Source: JBCCCJ01 sp039029315
Lineage (GTDB): Bacteria > Bacteroidota > Bacteroidia > J057
Direction of reading: 5' to 3'
NCBI GenBank assembly: GCA_039029315.1
Contig: JBCCGK010000014.1
Span: 1-64,000, forward strand
DNA length: 64,000 nt
Shown: positions 17,119-25,961 of the stretch, in pieces
How positions within the stretch are numbered: the first letter of the stretch is position 1
Layout of the letters: every line of letters begins with the position of its first letter
Position numbers and translations under genes: made by a program
Notes under the pieces: generated by a model
What the model saw: the letters and a program-made list of their open reading frames with translations, nothing else
The model's database searches: none
What the model was told of the DNA's origin: nothing

Positions 17119-18072
17119 TTAAGGCATAAATCTATTCAAGACTTTCTCTAGCGAGTCTTTTACATTATTATATCGCTCTTTATACTCCTCATATTTAGAA
17201 CTTAATTCTATATTCCTAGTTTCTAGGAATTGTAGGCTCCGATTGACACTATCATTGTAGTTAGTTGTCTTCAGTGATAAAGAGTCAAACTTGTATAATA
17301 ATTTCAATTCTACGTGTTGAAGCCTTTCAACTTCTTTTGTCAGCAATATCCTTTCACTCTCTTTTTCTAATCTATTATCTGTTATTTGCTTTAAAGCTTG
17401 AGTAAGAATCTTTATTTTTTCTTCCTCTTGATAAGAATCTAGATTAATAATGGAATCTCGCAGAAGATTCATCATTATCCTTTTGGATTCTTTGATAGCT
17501 ATTTCTTCCTCAATGGAATTACAGTTTCTAGACTCTTCTTTACATTCTTTTAGTTTATTTTTCAACTCTAAAAGTTCAGTCTTCTGATCTTGATCCAACT
17601 TTTTGTATCCTATCACGATTGCCTGCCCAATGGATGAGTTGGAAATTTCTTCTTGGCTATTTAGGGGTGATCGCAGCATCGCCCATATTCCTAAAAGGGA
17701 AATAATGTTCAAAGATAAAAAGATCCATAATCTATATTTATGTAGCACAAGGGGAACTGCAGTTCTAAAAGATAGAGTACTACTTTTTTCCTCAACTTCA
17801 CTTATTAAGGATAATAAAGATTGAGTCAATTTGCTTTTATCTCTTGTAATTTCGTCATGGGATAAACTATTTGCCCGAACATGCTTTTCTAGGTCATTAT
17901 AACGAGCCATATAACCGATCAACTCATTAGCATGTTGTGGGTCTTCAATTAGGGCACGTAAAGTATCAAAAGCTTCTGGTAGCTTGCCATCAGTGATTAA
18001 TTCCTTAACGCTATCAAGCATAAAAATGTTATTTTTTGACAACAGTTTAGAAAACTTACTAAAAACATCCAA
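17119..18072 (-). CDS. Membrane protein with N-terminal effector-associated domain (EAD11-like), TM helix and long coiled coil
   Basis: The protein has 317 residues. Residues 18-95 fit the small helical EAD11 pattern: 'MLDSVKELITDGKLPEAFDT', 'ANELIGYMARYNDLEKHVRA', 'SHDEITRDKSKLTQSLLSLI'. EADs are death-fold-like adaptor domains described in predicted bacterial conflict systems, where matching EADs join sensors and effectors. A TM helix follows at about 113-133, and then about 180 residues of coiled coil that should lie outside the cytoplasm. The ATG of codon 18 (18021) is an alternative start that would begin exactly at the EAD. It is the first gene of a pair with the FISUMP protein. No partner carrying the same EAD was found in the window. 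Confidence 0.7.
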   Translation of the reverse strand: MDVFSKFSKLLSKNNIFMLDSVKELITDGKLPEAFDTLRALIEDPQHANELIGYMARYNDLEKHVRANSLSHDEITRDKSKLTQSLLSLISEVEEKSSTLSFRTAVPLVLHKYRLWIFLSLNIISLLGIWAMLRSPLNSQEEISNSSIGQAIVIGYKKLDQDQKTELLELKNKLKECKEESRNCNSIEEEIAIKESKRIMMNLLRDSIINLDSYQEEEKIKILTQALKQITDNRLEKESERILLTKEVERLQHVELKLLYKFDSLSLKTTNYNDSVNRSLQFLETRNIELSSKYEEYKERYNNVKDSLEKVLNRFMP

Positions 18073-18306
18073 ATTTTAATACTGTCCTTATGAAATAAGT
18101 ATCCAACAGATTTCACTATTGAACATCTTAATAAAATTAGAAATTTCTTCTTTTCGCCTTATGAGTGCTTCAAACTGAGTTAATAAATTCTCCATCTCCT
18201 GATAATGGCCAGACCTTCGATAAGGGGTAGATTGAGATAGTTGAAAAATATTAGGCGCATTAACATCCTAAAAAACGAAAATATTGGGATATTGACTTGT
18301 TTTAGG

Positions 18307-19299
18307 CTATTTATTTTCTTGGTGTTTTGCTTTCATAGAACCGTAAATCACAGTCACAACATCCATTGTAACTGCATTCCCCAAGGCCATATATCGCCTT
18401 GAATCACTCATAGTAATCTCTTTTCCATCATCCTTGATCCCTTTGGCTGTCCACCCATCAGGAAATCCCTGCAATCGTTCACACTCCACCGGGGTCAAGC
18501 GGCGAATGAATCCCGATTGGAGAGTGCTTGTTTGATTATTTGGAATTCCTTGGTTTTGAGTCGGAACCGATTCTTCTTGGAAGAGAGGAAATACTTGGCA
18601 GGAACCGAAGGTTCTAAGATGTCCAATAATAAACACCCGTTCCCGGTTTTGGGGAACACCGAAATGCTTGCTGTTAAGCACCTGCCATTGCAGGTCATAC
18701 CCCAATTCCGATAGCGTGGTGAGGATGGTAATGAAGGTGCGGCCTTCCTGGTGAGATAGAAGCCCTTTGACGTTTTCAAGGAGTAGAAAGCGTGGTTGCT
18801 TTTGTTTAACAATCCGAGCGAGTTCAAAGAAGAGCGAACCTCTGGTATCATCGAATCCTTTTCGTTTTCCGGCAATGGAAAAGGCTTGGCAAGGAAATCC
18901 GCCAACAAGGAGGTCAAAGTCTGGAAGTGTTGCTGCATCGATGGTGGTGATGTCTCCAAAGTCTTGATGTTCGGGGAAATGATAGCGATAGATGGCCTTG
19001 GCAAACTTGTCTGTTTCTGAATAGCCAACACATTTTGGGGCTGATAGATCCAATAATTGCTCTCGCTTGCCATTAGAGTCGGATGAATCCCCCAAACACT
19101 GTGAACGAGACGGCCTTGTCTCCAGGCCTTTCGCTGGTGAAGATGATCTTCCATTCCTTTTCTTGGTGTTCCGACTCCAAAGAGAGGTATAATGATCATA
19201 GGCAGATTGTAACCCCAGCTCAAATCCTCCAATTCCACTGAAAGTAGAGAAATAGCGCATAGGTGAGTAGATTAAATGCTGATAATGAGAAGGGGTCAT
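18307..19299 (-). CDS. dcm: DNA (cytosine-5-)-methyltransferase
   Basis: The protein has 330 residues with the C5-methyltransferase motifs in order: I 'FSTFSGIGGFELGL' (17-30), IV 'GGFPCQAFSIAGKRKGF' with catalytic Cys137, VI 'LLLENVKGLLSHQ', VIII 'PQNRERVFIIG', IX/X 'RRLTPVECERLQGFP' and 'YMALGNAV'. It transfers a methyl group from S-adenosylmethionine to C5 of cytosine in a short target. About 50 polar residues (36-86) are inserted between motif I and the conserved 'VGYSETD', where relatives have only a few residues. No restriction enzyme gene is adjacent. The gene overlaps the relaxase stop by 4 bp and is the last gene of the mobilisation operon 21950-18307, so it probably marks or protects element DNA during transfer. 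ATG at 19260 is a possible alternative start. Confidence 0.9.
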   Translation of the reverse strand: MTPSHYQHLIYSPMRYFSTFSGIGGFELGLQSAYDHYTSLWSRNTKKRNGRSSSPAKGLETRPSRSQCLGDSSDSNGKREQLLDLSAPKCVGYSETDKFAKAIYRYHFPEHQDFGDITTIDAATLPDFDLLVGGFPCQAFSIAGKRKGFDDTRGSLFFELARIVKQKQPRFLLLENVKGLLSHQEGRTFITILTTLSELGYDLQWQVLNSKHFGVPQNRERVFIIGHLRTFGSCQVFPLFQEESVPTQNQGIPNNQTSTLQSGFIRRLTPVECERLQGFPDGWTAKGIKDDGKEITMSDSRRYMALGNAVTMDVVTVIYGSMKAKHQENK

Positions 19300-20084
19300 C
19301 GACTACGATCCCTTTTCAGATTTAGCTCAATTAGTTTTTGGAGCCTGTCAGTATCAATCGCCAGCTTCTTGAAGCGATACTTTCGGTTGTTAAACCAGAT
19401 CCCCATGAGCTTTTCATTGCGGAAATATGGTTTGAGACCTTGAGACGCTACTGATCCGAGGAAATCATCAATGTCTTTGGCTTTTTGCAAAACATCATCT
19501 ACAAGCAGAGACAGTTTTTCTCTGGTAGACAAACCGCCAGTTCTTTGCTTATGATAATACTCCCGATCAGTCAGTTGCAGCTTTTTGGAATTGCCGTGAT
19601 CGACTACTGAATGAACCAATTCGGGATACTTTTCCTGTTGGTAGGCCTGAACTGATTGTTTCAGTTCTTTTAAATCAGTCCGGCTTAGACGCATGGACTT
19701 ACCGGAGCGATATTCTAATCCTGAGACGCAGAAATGAACATGATAATGTTCTTTGGATAGATGAATGGTTCCGACATAGATCCCAAGCGGATTGCGCTTT
19801 TCAATATACTCCCTTGCCATATCTTCAATGGCTTCTATACTCAAATTAGGCGTATCATCCTTATGCCAGGACAGGATCTCATGGGTAAGCAGCACATTAT
19901 TCTTCCGTTTATGCTTCCGAAAGGTCTCATTGTATTTGTACCAGCCCACCCAATCATTAATGCTGCCATCAGGCATATTATGCAGGATGATCCTGGAATC
20001 TGGCACCCGTTCTTCATCAGTCAGGAGATATTTCAGGAGCTGACGATAGGATCTGGACTTTCGCGACTTGATTTTGATAATCAT
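19296..20084 (-). CDS. Relaxase / mobilisation nuclease (module 1)
   Basis: The protein has 262 residues. The N-terminal region has the relaxase tyrosine candidate (Y13 or Y19 in 'SYRQLLKYLL'), and the three-histidine metal motif lies in 'GTIHLSKEHYHVHFCVSG' (H108 and H113/H115/H117). Relaxases nick oriT and stay covalently attached to the 5' end to lead the strand into the recipient. The C-terminal half is helical and basic. It overlaps the MobC-like gene by 4 bp at its start and the methyltransferase by 4 bp at its end, so the three are translationally coupled. It is shorter than typical Bacteroidota MobB relaxases and has no helicase or primase domain. Confidence 0.82.
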   Translation of the reverse strand: MIIKIKSRKSRSYRQLLKYLLTDEERVPDSRIILHNMPDGSINDWVGWYKYNETFRKHKRKNNVLLTHEILSWHKDDTPNLSIEAIEDMAREYIEKRNPLGIYVGTIHLSKEHYHVHFCVSGLEYRSGKSMRLSRTDLKELKQSVQAYQQEKYPELVHSVVDHGNSKKLQLTDREYYHKQRTGGLSTREKLSLLVDDVLQKAKDIDDFLGSVASQGLKPYFRNEKLMGIWFNNRKYRFKKLAIDTDRLQKLIELNLKRDRSR

Positions 20085-20551
20085 AAACTAGGCTGACGTA
20101 ACAGCTGACTCAGTTTCTGTTCCAAACGAGTATAACGATCAGACAGGGCATCATAGGCCTCAGCTAAGGTCTCATGACCTAGCTGGCGCAAGTGTTTGGC
20201 GATAATGAGTGTATCGGTCTGGGCTAAGGATAGAAGCTGTTCAATACGGGCAACAGCCTGCGGATTAGGAACGATATATTCCTGCTTGAGATAGGCCAGA
20301 GAGGACTTTCTGAGAAACTTTGGCAAGGTCAAATGATGCCGTTTGGCCTCTTTAGAAAGATAGCTCCATTCATCTTTGGGCAGGGTTACCGTGGTTTCGG
20401 GGTGAGATGCTCGACGCTGCCTACGATACTCCTTTTGATAGAGTTTTTTGAACTCTGCTTTGGCAGCGCGTATCTCTTCCGGGCTGCCATTTTCTAATAC
20501 ACCGATTGATTCAAGATATTCTTGCTGTCCATCAAGATAGTTACGATTCAT
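20081..20551 (-). CDS. MobC-like mobilisation accessory protein (module 1)
   Basis: The protein has 156 residues, basic and helical. The segment 'ASHPETTVTLPKDEWSYLSK' and the following helices ('EAKRHHLTLPKFLRKSSLAY') have the ribbon-helix-helix layout of relaxosome accessory proteins, and the C-terminal part forms helices that could multimerise. It lies between the coupling ATPase (11-bp overlap) and the relaxase (4-bp overlap). This position is the main support for a role in oriT binding. The first 45 residues are an acidic-to-basic helical extension of unknown use. Confidence 0.68.
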   Translation of the reverse strand: MNRNYLDGQQEYLESIGVLENGSPEEIRAAKAEFKKLYQKEYRRQRRASHPETTVTLPKDEWSYLSKEAKRHHLTLPKFLRKSSLAYLKQEYIVPNPQAVARIEQLLSLAQTDTLIIAKHLRQLGHETLAEAYDALSDRYTRLEQKLSQLLRQPSL

Positions 20552-21950
20552 GGTTGATTCGAGAGCTAAGGGATAATGGTGGATGCGGAAGTTTTCGCCG
20601 CAAAGGAGGCTGAGGGAAAAAGGTCAAATTCAACAGCCTGGATTGTAAATAGTAAGGGAGCAGACGAGGCTTCATGGGAGGAAAATGACCGATAATGAGA
20701 ATGGCCTCTTTAGGAGGAAGCATGCGAACCTCATCACCTGTTTGGAGGGGGCGAATAAAAATCTGTCCATCATCTCGTTTGACTTCGGTTTTTCCCAAGA
20801 CCTGACTGATTTCTTCTGCGCTTTGATGGCTCTGACCTGATAGATAGAGCTTTGCATAAGCATTGGTTTTGATGGTCTGAGCATCGGCTTGACCATAGTG
20901 CTCTACCAGCTGTTGGAAATCCTGCATCCCTAACAAAATGCCAGACCTATACTTGCGAACATTACTGATCACTTGGGCCAGCGAAGGAATGTGTAGCACT
21001 CCCGCTTCATCAAGCAAAAACAGGATGTCATGTTCTCCATCATGGGGCAAACGAGTAAAGAGCGAGGCAAAAAACTGTTCAAAAAAGAGAGAAGAAAGAA
21101 TGGTATAGTACTTCCCATCAGTTACAGAGTTTTGGATAAAGAGAGCTGTTTTTTGCGTTCGAAATAGCTCTGGGTTGATAGAATCAAAGCTGGTAACTTT
21201 TGCTACCGTATCATCAGTAAATATTTGCAGGGCTGACAACACTGTTGCAATCACACCTACTTTTACTTTCTCATCAAAGGCAATGAAAGAGACAAATTCT
21301 TGAATCAGATCTTCCTGCTTGGTAGCGCGAATCATATTCTCAATCACCTTGGCATCTGAACTTAAGGTGTGGACCAATTCACGCACATTGCGCAGGGTTT
21401 GATATTGGGTCTCTTCCGTTTTGATCAGTCCGATCATTAAGCTCAAAAGAGAAATGGCTTGGAGATTCCAAAAGGGATCACTCTTGGCACTGTTCATGAC
21501 GGTTCGAATGATCATGCTGGCAACCTTGTTGATCTCAGAAGAGCTTTGGGCCCGTACCAAAGGATTAAAGCCATCAGAATACGCTTCATCAGCAAAATTG
21601 AGGATTTGTACATGGTAGCCCTGACGAGCCAGATAGCCACTGGTTTTTTGATAGAGTTCACCACTGGGATCATGGATGACCAAACTAGCATCCTTGGCTT
21701 TGAGAATGGTGGGAATAAATATGATACTTGATTTGCCTGATCCTGACGGACCGATAACTAACGCATTTTTATACGAATCCTGGCGAGAGAGACTTCTTGT
21801 TCCGGTCAAACAAAAGCCTGTATGCTTTCGTTTGAGGACTTTGGTTTCTTTGGAGAAGGAGGCTGAAAACCCCAAGGGTTCAACGGTACTGGTAAAGATT
21901 ACTTCCCCCAAGAACTCAAGGAAATATCGCACGAAGCGAAGTATGGGCAT
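20541..21950 (-). CDS. Conjugative coupling-protein-type ATPase (TraG/VirD4-like, TraM-recognition domain), module 1
   Basis: The protein has 469 residues. Walker A is 'GPSGSGKSS' at 67-75, followed by 'LVIHDPSGELYQKTSGYLA', which fits the VirD4 DPKGE region. Walker B is in 'ILFLLDEAG', and the C-terminal part has 'NVRKYRSGILLGMQDFQQL' and 'NAYAKLYLSGQ', typical of the TraM-recognition motor. It has at most one short N-terminal hydrophobic segment, not the two TM helices of classical VirD4, so it may be soluble or weakly anchored. Coupling proteins bring the relaxase-DNA complex to a type IV secretion pore. It heads the four-gene operon 21950-18307 (coupling ATPase, MobC-like, relaxase, methyltransferase). 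Confidence 0.85.
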   Translation of the reverse strand: MPILRFVRYFLEFLGEVIFTSTVEPLGFSASFSKETKVLKRKHTGFCLTGTRSLSRQDSYKNALVIGPSGSGKSSIIFIPTILKAKDASLVIHDPSGELYQKTSGYLARQGYHVQILNFADEAYSDGFNPLVRAQSSSEINKVASMIIRTVMNSAKSDPFWNLQAISLLSLMIGLIKTEETQYQTLRNVRELVHTLSSDAKVIENMIRATKQEDLIQEFVSFIAFDEKVKVGVIATVLSALQIFTDDTVAKVTSFDSINPELFRTQKTALFIQNSVTDGKYYTILSSLFFEQFFASLFTRLPHDGEHDILFLLDEAGVLHIPSLAQVISNVRKYRSGILLGMQDFQQLVEHYGQADAQTIKTNAYAKLYLSGQSHQSAEEISQVLGKTEVKRDDGQIFIRPLQTGDEVRMLPPKEAILIIGHFPPMKPRLLPYYLQSRLLNLTFFPQPPLRRKLPHPPLSLSSRINHES

Positions 21951-22117
21951 AAGGCTTGGGGAAGGACGAGATACCTAAGCCGCTATGAGACTCTTCAAAA
22001 TCAATGGTCCATTATACAATAGCATTGTCAGATTGTCGAGCAGGGATAAGGCTGCCTTATGAAACTCATATTGGTGAGCATTCTGAGTGCTGGTATGATA
22101 CACTACAGGCACTACGT

Positions 22118-22624
22118 ATGGAGCAAGCAAACAACAACTATGCTTTTATAGATGGTCAAAACCTTTATCTCAGTACAAAAGCAAATGGATGGACGTTAGA
22201 TATGAAGAGATTTCGGGTATATCTCAAAGAGAAATACAAAGTTTCTGAAGCTTACTACTTTCTTGGGTATCTCCGTGAGGAACTACAAGACCTCTACAGT
22301 ATGCTGCAGCGAGCAGGTTTTATCATCATTTTCCGCGAACATCATTCAGGCATGCTCGGCAACAAGAAAGGCAATATTGATACTGACCTGGTATTTGAGG
22401 TAATGAGAAATCTAGTAGATGAAACGAGCTTTGGGAACGTAGTACTCGTATCTGGTGATGGTGATTACAAGAAAATGGTTGATTATCTTATCAAGAAAGA
22501 CCGCTTTGAAAAGATACTGTTCCCGAATCGTAAGTTTGCTTCTTCACTGTATAAACAGCTTGGAAATCAATACTTTGTGCACTTGGACAATAGAGATGTC
22601 AGACCGCTCATTGCAAGAACTTGA
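22118..22624 (+). CDS. NYN-domain (LabA/DUF88-type) predicted ribonuclease
   Basis: The protein has 168 residues. It has the acidic PIN/NYN-fold motifs in order: 'NYAFIDGQNLY', 'KKGNIDTDLVFEVMRN', 'GNVVLVSGDGDYKKMVDYLI'. The family contains predicted metal-dependent RNases of the NYN clade, often single-domain proteins in mobile or stress-related settings. The ATG at 22118 is chosen because the domain starts directly after it; the in-frame stretch upstream looks non-coding. It is monocistronic, divergent from the coupling-ATPase operon, and is followed by a hairpin. Its role in the island, whether RNA decay, toxin-like activity or host interference, is unknown. Confidence 0.8.
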   Translation: MEQANNNYAFIDGQNLYLSTKANGWTLDMKRFRVYLKEKYKVSEAYYFLGYLREELQDLYSMLQRAGFIIIFREHHSGMLGNKKGNIDTDLVFEVMRNLVDETSFGNVVLVSGDGDYKKMVDYLIKKDRFEKILFPNRKFASSLYKQLGNQYFVHLDNRDVRPLIART

Positions 22625-22637
22625 GGCAAAAGAAAAG

Positions 22638-22658
22638 GGTGTCGAAGGCACCGACACC
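22638..22658. terminator. Hairpin after the NYN gene
   Basis: GGTGTCG-aaggcac-CGACACC starts 14 bp after the stop codon. No clean T-run follows directly (tgttgaacccctttt), so it is a weak terminator or an RNA-stabilising hairpin. Confidence 0.5.
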
Positions 22659-22788
22659 TGTTGAACCCCTTTTCGTCTGGATATGTTGACATAGTACCAT
22701 TGCTCACCTTTCTTTGCAAACAAAAAAGCCCACTTCGGGATAAAACCCCAGGGAACACACACTCAAGAATTGGGTCAACACTACCTAT

Positions 22789-23643
22789 CTACCTCTCTCG
22801 CTGTCTTTCGCCTCTTTCCCGTAGCCGTTCAAGCTGGCGGCCCAGCTTATGCTCTCGTTCTTCTGTTGCCTCTTGCAAAGTTTGAAGACTCTTGTAGTGC
22901 TCTTGAAGCTTCCCATCAACATCTTTCAATTTCACCTGTTTAGGCAGCTCCCGCACTAGATTGTACACTTCACCGGCTCTATCTATTAGGGCATATTTAC
23001 ATCGATCCCCTTGGATAAGATCGAAACCACGTAAACGAAGTGCCTGGATGAAATGTTCGGCTGAGTTGGCTTGTTCCCAAAGTGCAGTGATTCTTCGTTT
23101 ACGCTGCCCTGAATCTTTCCCGGTCCGGGCTTGCTGCATCCGATCAGCATTGGTGATTTCAAGACTTCGCTTACTGGTAGTGCGTCTAGTGATCGCATGA
23201 CCAAATTCCTGCTCCATCTGAGTTGCTCTTCTTTGTAATCGTCGTTTGAAATACCTGATCTGGATGAGTTTACCCTGTTCAAGATCAACTAATGACCAAA
23301 ATACGTGGAGGTGAGCTCGTTCCTTTTTCTCATGATAAACTTGTAGGCGTAATTGTCCCTCTAAGCCAAACTCTTCTTCTATATGAGCAATAGCGCGATC
23401 CCACTGGTCATGATTCATAGTTTCTCCTACTTGGGGATTAATCGCGACATGAAAAATACCAGTTTTCCCACGGGTTAACCTCGTTAATAAGTGCATATCA
23501 ACCAAGTCATCATAGAGGTCTTGATGCTGTTGGCTACCATCGCTTCCAGCTACTTCAATAAGGGTGTTCTCTTCTTTGACAAGATGCTGGGCAAAACGTC
23601 TGGCATGCTGAACACTTGCAATGGTACTACCTTTGAGTATCAA
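22789..23643 (-). CDS. Relaxase / mobilisation protein (module 2)
   Basis: The protein has about 284 residues if it starts at the TTG at 23643. The frame is open farther upstream, but that part lies over the MobC gene and has no family character. Relaxase features are 'IFHVAINPQVGETMNHDQWD' and the histidine motif 'YHEKKERAHLHVFWSLVD'. The C-terminal third is a strongly basic coiled coil that ends in many Arg and Glu residues. It should nick a cognate oriT. The start overlaps the end of the MobC gene by 17 bp. It is unrelated enough to the first relaxase (19296-20084) that the two modules are probably of different origin. Confidence 0.75.
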   Translation of the reverse strand: MILKGSTIASVQHARRFAQHLVKEENTLIEVAGSDGSQQHQDLYDDLVDMHLLTRLTRGKTGIFHVAINPQVGETMNHDQWDRAIAHIEEEFGLEGQLRLQVYHEKKERAHLHVFWSLVDLEQGKLIQIRYFKRRLQRRATQMEQEFGHAITRRTTSKRSLEITNADRMQQARTGKDSGQRKRRITALWEQANSAEHFIQALRLRGFDLIQGDRCKYALIDRAGEVYNLVRELPKQVKLKDVDGKLQEHYKSLQTLQEATEEREHKLGRQLERLRERGERQRER

Positions 23644-23995
23644 AACCGAGGGCTTGACGAAGTAGTAGGCAGACCTGACGGATTGTTTTGAGAGCCTTTC
23701 GAATTTCCTGAATATCTCTTCTGGTAGCTCGATGGCCTTGATTGAGCCTTCGGGCAATTTGATTGAGAACATTACCATACCGCTTGAGCTGACCAATAGC
23801 TAGAATGATGAGTTTTTGGTCAACAGATACGTTTCTTGTGGCTCGGAGTGGTTTGGCTTCCACACAGGCGACGCGGATATAGTCGCCTGTGGAGAGGCCT
23901 GCGGTTTGGCAGCGGCGTAGAAATTCCGTTTTTTGATTGGGTGTCAAGCGCGCCTGGACAAACTCAGTATATCTCTGTTGCTTGTTCTTATTCAT
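23627..23995 (-). CDS. mobC: MobC-family relaxosome protein (module 2)
   Basis: The protein has 122 residues from the ATG at 23995; a GTG 15 codons upstream is possible. It is basic, with 'FVQARLTPNQKTEFLRRCQT' and 'GLSTGDYIRVACVE' forming a ribbon-helix-helix start, and the hallmark MobC motif 'YGNVLNQIARRLNQG' around 72-86. MobC proteins bind near oriT and open the DNA so that the relaxase can nick. It is followed by the module 2 relaxase with a short overlap. Confidence 0.82.
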   Translation of the reverse strand: MNKNKQQRYTEFVQARLTPNQKTEFLRRCQTAGLSTGDYIRVACVEAKPLRATRNVSVDQKLIILAIGQLKRYGNVLNQIARRLNQGHRATRRDIQEIRKALKTIRQVCLLLRQALGFDTQR

Positions 23996-24084
23996 ATCTA
24001 GTCTCGCTTCTTCGTTGCTTTGATTACTATTCGGTACCACTGTAGCTGTAGCAGTTATCTTTCAAAAACAGGATAATGTGTTGA

Positions 24085-24912
24085 TTACTGCATCACCTGA
24101 TTGATCCATGATCGACTATCGAATTCATAGGCAACAAGGTCTGCATTGGCAGCTCGAAAATAGGCGGTCCAAAACCGTAGCAGGTTCTCCACCTGCTGTG
24201 TAGTTTTTCCCGTGCGTCCATGTACCAGCACTTTACTGTTTGTTAGATTGGGAATCCTGTTGGCAGCTTCTAGTTCAGTCAATATGTGTTGGTAATAGCT
24301 CGGTTCATGATTATTGTCTAAACTGTAATCTTCAGATTCATGAATCATATCCGAGAAGATGATGAAAATATTCTCTAATTGGATATTGGGTTTGCTGTGC
24401 ATAAAATTTTGGACTTTTCCCCAGGGATCAAGTGAAGTGGACTCTTGGAGTCTGGCTACCTCTTCTAAGGCACTGAAAATATCCGTCATATCAGCAAAGG
24501 AGCTTCGTTCCTGTCGATGTTCTAGTATAGACTTCCCAACTTGCCCGGAACGTAAGAGCAAATACCGTTGTTTGCGATGATCTAGACTGTCTTGTGCATG
24601 CGTAAGCCCATCACCAGCGCGAGTAAAAACCTGCTGCTGTAAATCTTCATAGAAAATTTTAATCGGTTCTATTCGTGATGCCTGATCAATCGGCAGCACG
24701 ACCAGACGATCATACACCCCTAGGGCAAGGAAAATATCTTCCGTAATGATATCTGCATACTGTGCTAATTGGGTTTCTCCTATGCTCCCAGAATAATCTA
24801 AAAGGCAAATGATATTGCGACGGGTTACCCCGGCAGTAGTGCAGCTATTCCCCAAAAGGATTCCAGTAATAGCCAAGGCAAGGCATATTGGTACGTAAAA
24901 TCGTTTCATCAT
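24085..24912 (-). CDS. VWA-domain lipoprotein
   Basis: The protein has 275 residues. A lipoprotein signal ends in 'ILLGNSC' with Cys24. The von Willebrand factor A fold begins at 'NIICLLDYSGSIG' with the metal-ion site D39-x-S41-x-S43, continues through 'DRLVVLPIDQAS', and has the later strand 'ENIFIIFSDMIHESEDYS'. It is predicted to sit in the periplasm, anchored to a membrane, and to bind a protein partner through Mg2+. Its ATG overlaps the stop of the upstream membrane-protein gene by 4 bp, so the two are coupled. The context between two mobilisation blocks suggests an accessory transfer or envelope role; no more specific function can be read. Confidence 0.75.
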   Translation of the reverse strand: MMKRFYVPICLALAITGILLGNSCTTAGVTRRNIICLLDYSGSIGETQLAQYADIITEDIFLALGVYDRLVVLPIDQASRIEPIKIFYEDLQQQVFTRAGDGLTHAQDSLDHRKQRYLLLRSGQVGKSILEHRQERSSFADMTDIFSALEEVARLQESTSLDPWGKVQNFMHSKPNIQLENIFIIFSDMIHESEDYSLDNNHEPSYYQHILTELEAANRIPNLTNSKVLVHGRTGKTTQQVENLLRFWTAYFRAANADLVAYEFDSRSWINQVMQ

Positions 24913-25961
24913 TCTGATTTTTGTGAAGTGATATTGTGCTGGGAGCTACCATTAGTTGGTAACACAGTTTGGGGTGAAATCTTCTTGGCAGATTCTAAAC
25001 CATCTTCATATTGCCGTCTGGCTTCTTTCTGAAAACTCTCTTTATCTTTAGTAAAGTGCTTATTGAGATTCTCTGTAATCTTTTTCCGATGATTATATAT
25101 TTCTTTGTACACCCGAAATTCACTCAAGAGGGCCCAACTTCCCTGAACTTGATTCTTTAGATTAAAATGCTCACCTAGCTGGATGACAGCGATCTTCTGA
25201 TCAATCGTTTTGAGTTCTTGTTCGATGGCGTTCAAACGACTGCGATTGGTGTAGGCATCATAATAATGGCTTTTATCCCACCTGAGATACCCCACCACTA
25301 ACGGCAAGACACCAGCCAGGATAATAAATGAATAGTACAAGAAGCTTCCGGCTACCCCTCCTTCAACATCCCGAGCCCGGTATTCTGCAATTCCTACGAT
25401 GGTAATTTCAAGCAACACGAGCAAGACTATACTAACACCTCTGCGCAGGATGCCTTTTGTATGGGAGTGCTGCTCTTCGTTCTTCTTTTGCGGGGTTTCC
25501 TTGAGTCTCACTGGAGAGATGGCATGAAAGGTTTCATCGGCTGTAACAATGACCACTGCTGTCAGTACTATTGCTACCGCCCAGCGTATCAGCAAAAAGA
25601 TAAATCCTGTTTGTACAAAAATGACTAGGGTGGAGATATAATTCAAAAAGGTCTCAGCTACAATTAGGATGGGTACAATGATTGAGACAGATATAATCTT
25701 CTTGCGGATTGAAAAATATTCATCATTGTCGAGTAGTGGCTGCTTAAGCAATTCATGCTTTTGCTTGATGAGCTTATCCCGAGTAAGTTTCAATTGGTTC
25801 AATTTCGCTAGGAGCTGACGGGATTGCTTAATGACACTGGTAATCAGCCAGTACATTACCTGCTCGGCAAACCCTTTAATACCCTCTCGATGCTCAAACC
25901 ATTTGTGATAGCGCAAGCGCATATACCAATAGCGCAGGAATCCATGTTTTGTATACTTCAT
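24909..25961 (-). CDS. Multi-pass membrane protein, partner of the VWA lipoprotein
   Basis: The protein has 350 residues from the ATG at 25961. It has a basic N-terminus, a coiled coil about 35-75, four TM segments (for example 'IISVSIIVPILIVAETFLNYI', 'FIFLLIRWAVAIVLTAVVIV', 'GVSIVLLVLLEITIVGIAEY', 'SFLYYSFIILAGVLPLVVGY') and a long C-terminal cytoplasmic coiled coil. I do not recognise a family. It is the first gene of a two-gene unit with the VWA lipoprotein, which suggests a membrane complex with a cytoplasmic coiled-coil part and a periplasmic VWA subunit. Confidence 0.65.
   Translation of the reverse strand: MKYTKHGFLRYWYMRLRYHKWFEHREGIKGFAEQVMYWLITSVIKQSRQLLAKLNQLKLTRDKLIKQKHELLKQPLLDNDEYFSIRKKIISVSIIVPILIVAETFLNYISTLVIFVQTGFIFLLIRWAVAIVLTAVVIVTADETFHAISPVRLKETPQKKNEEQHSHTKGILRRGVSIVLLVLLEITIVGIAEYRARDVEGGVAGSFLYYSFIILAGVLPLVVGYLRWDKSHYYDAYTNRSRLNAIEQELKTIDQKIAVIQLGEHFNLKNQVQGSWALLSEFRVYKEIYNHRKKITENLNKHFTKDKESFQKEARRQYEDGLESAKKISPQTVLPTNGSSQHNITSQKSE

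Noticed and set aside
18495..19238. Long open frame of 247 codons overlapping the DNA methyltransferase on the same strand
   Set aside because: It is a shadow: the other frame has all C5-methyltransferase motifs in order, and this one has no recognisable features.
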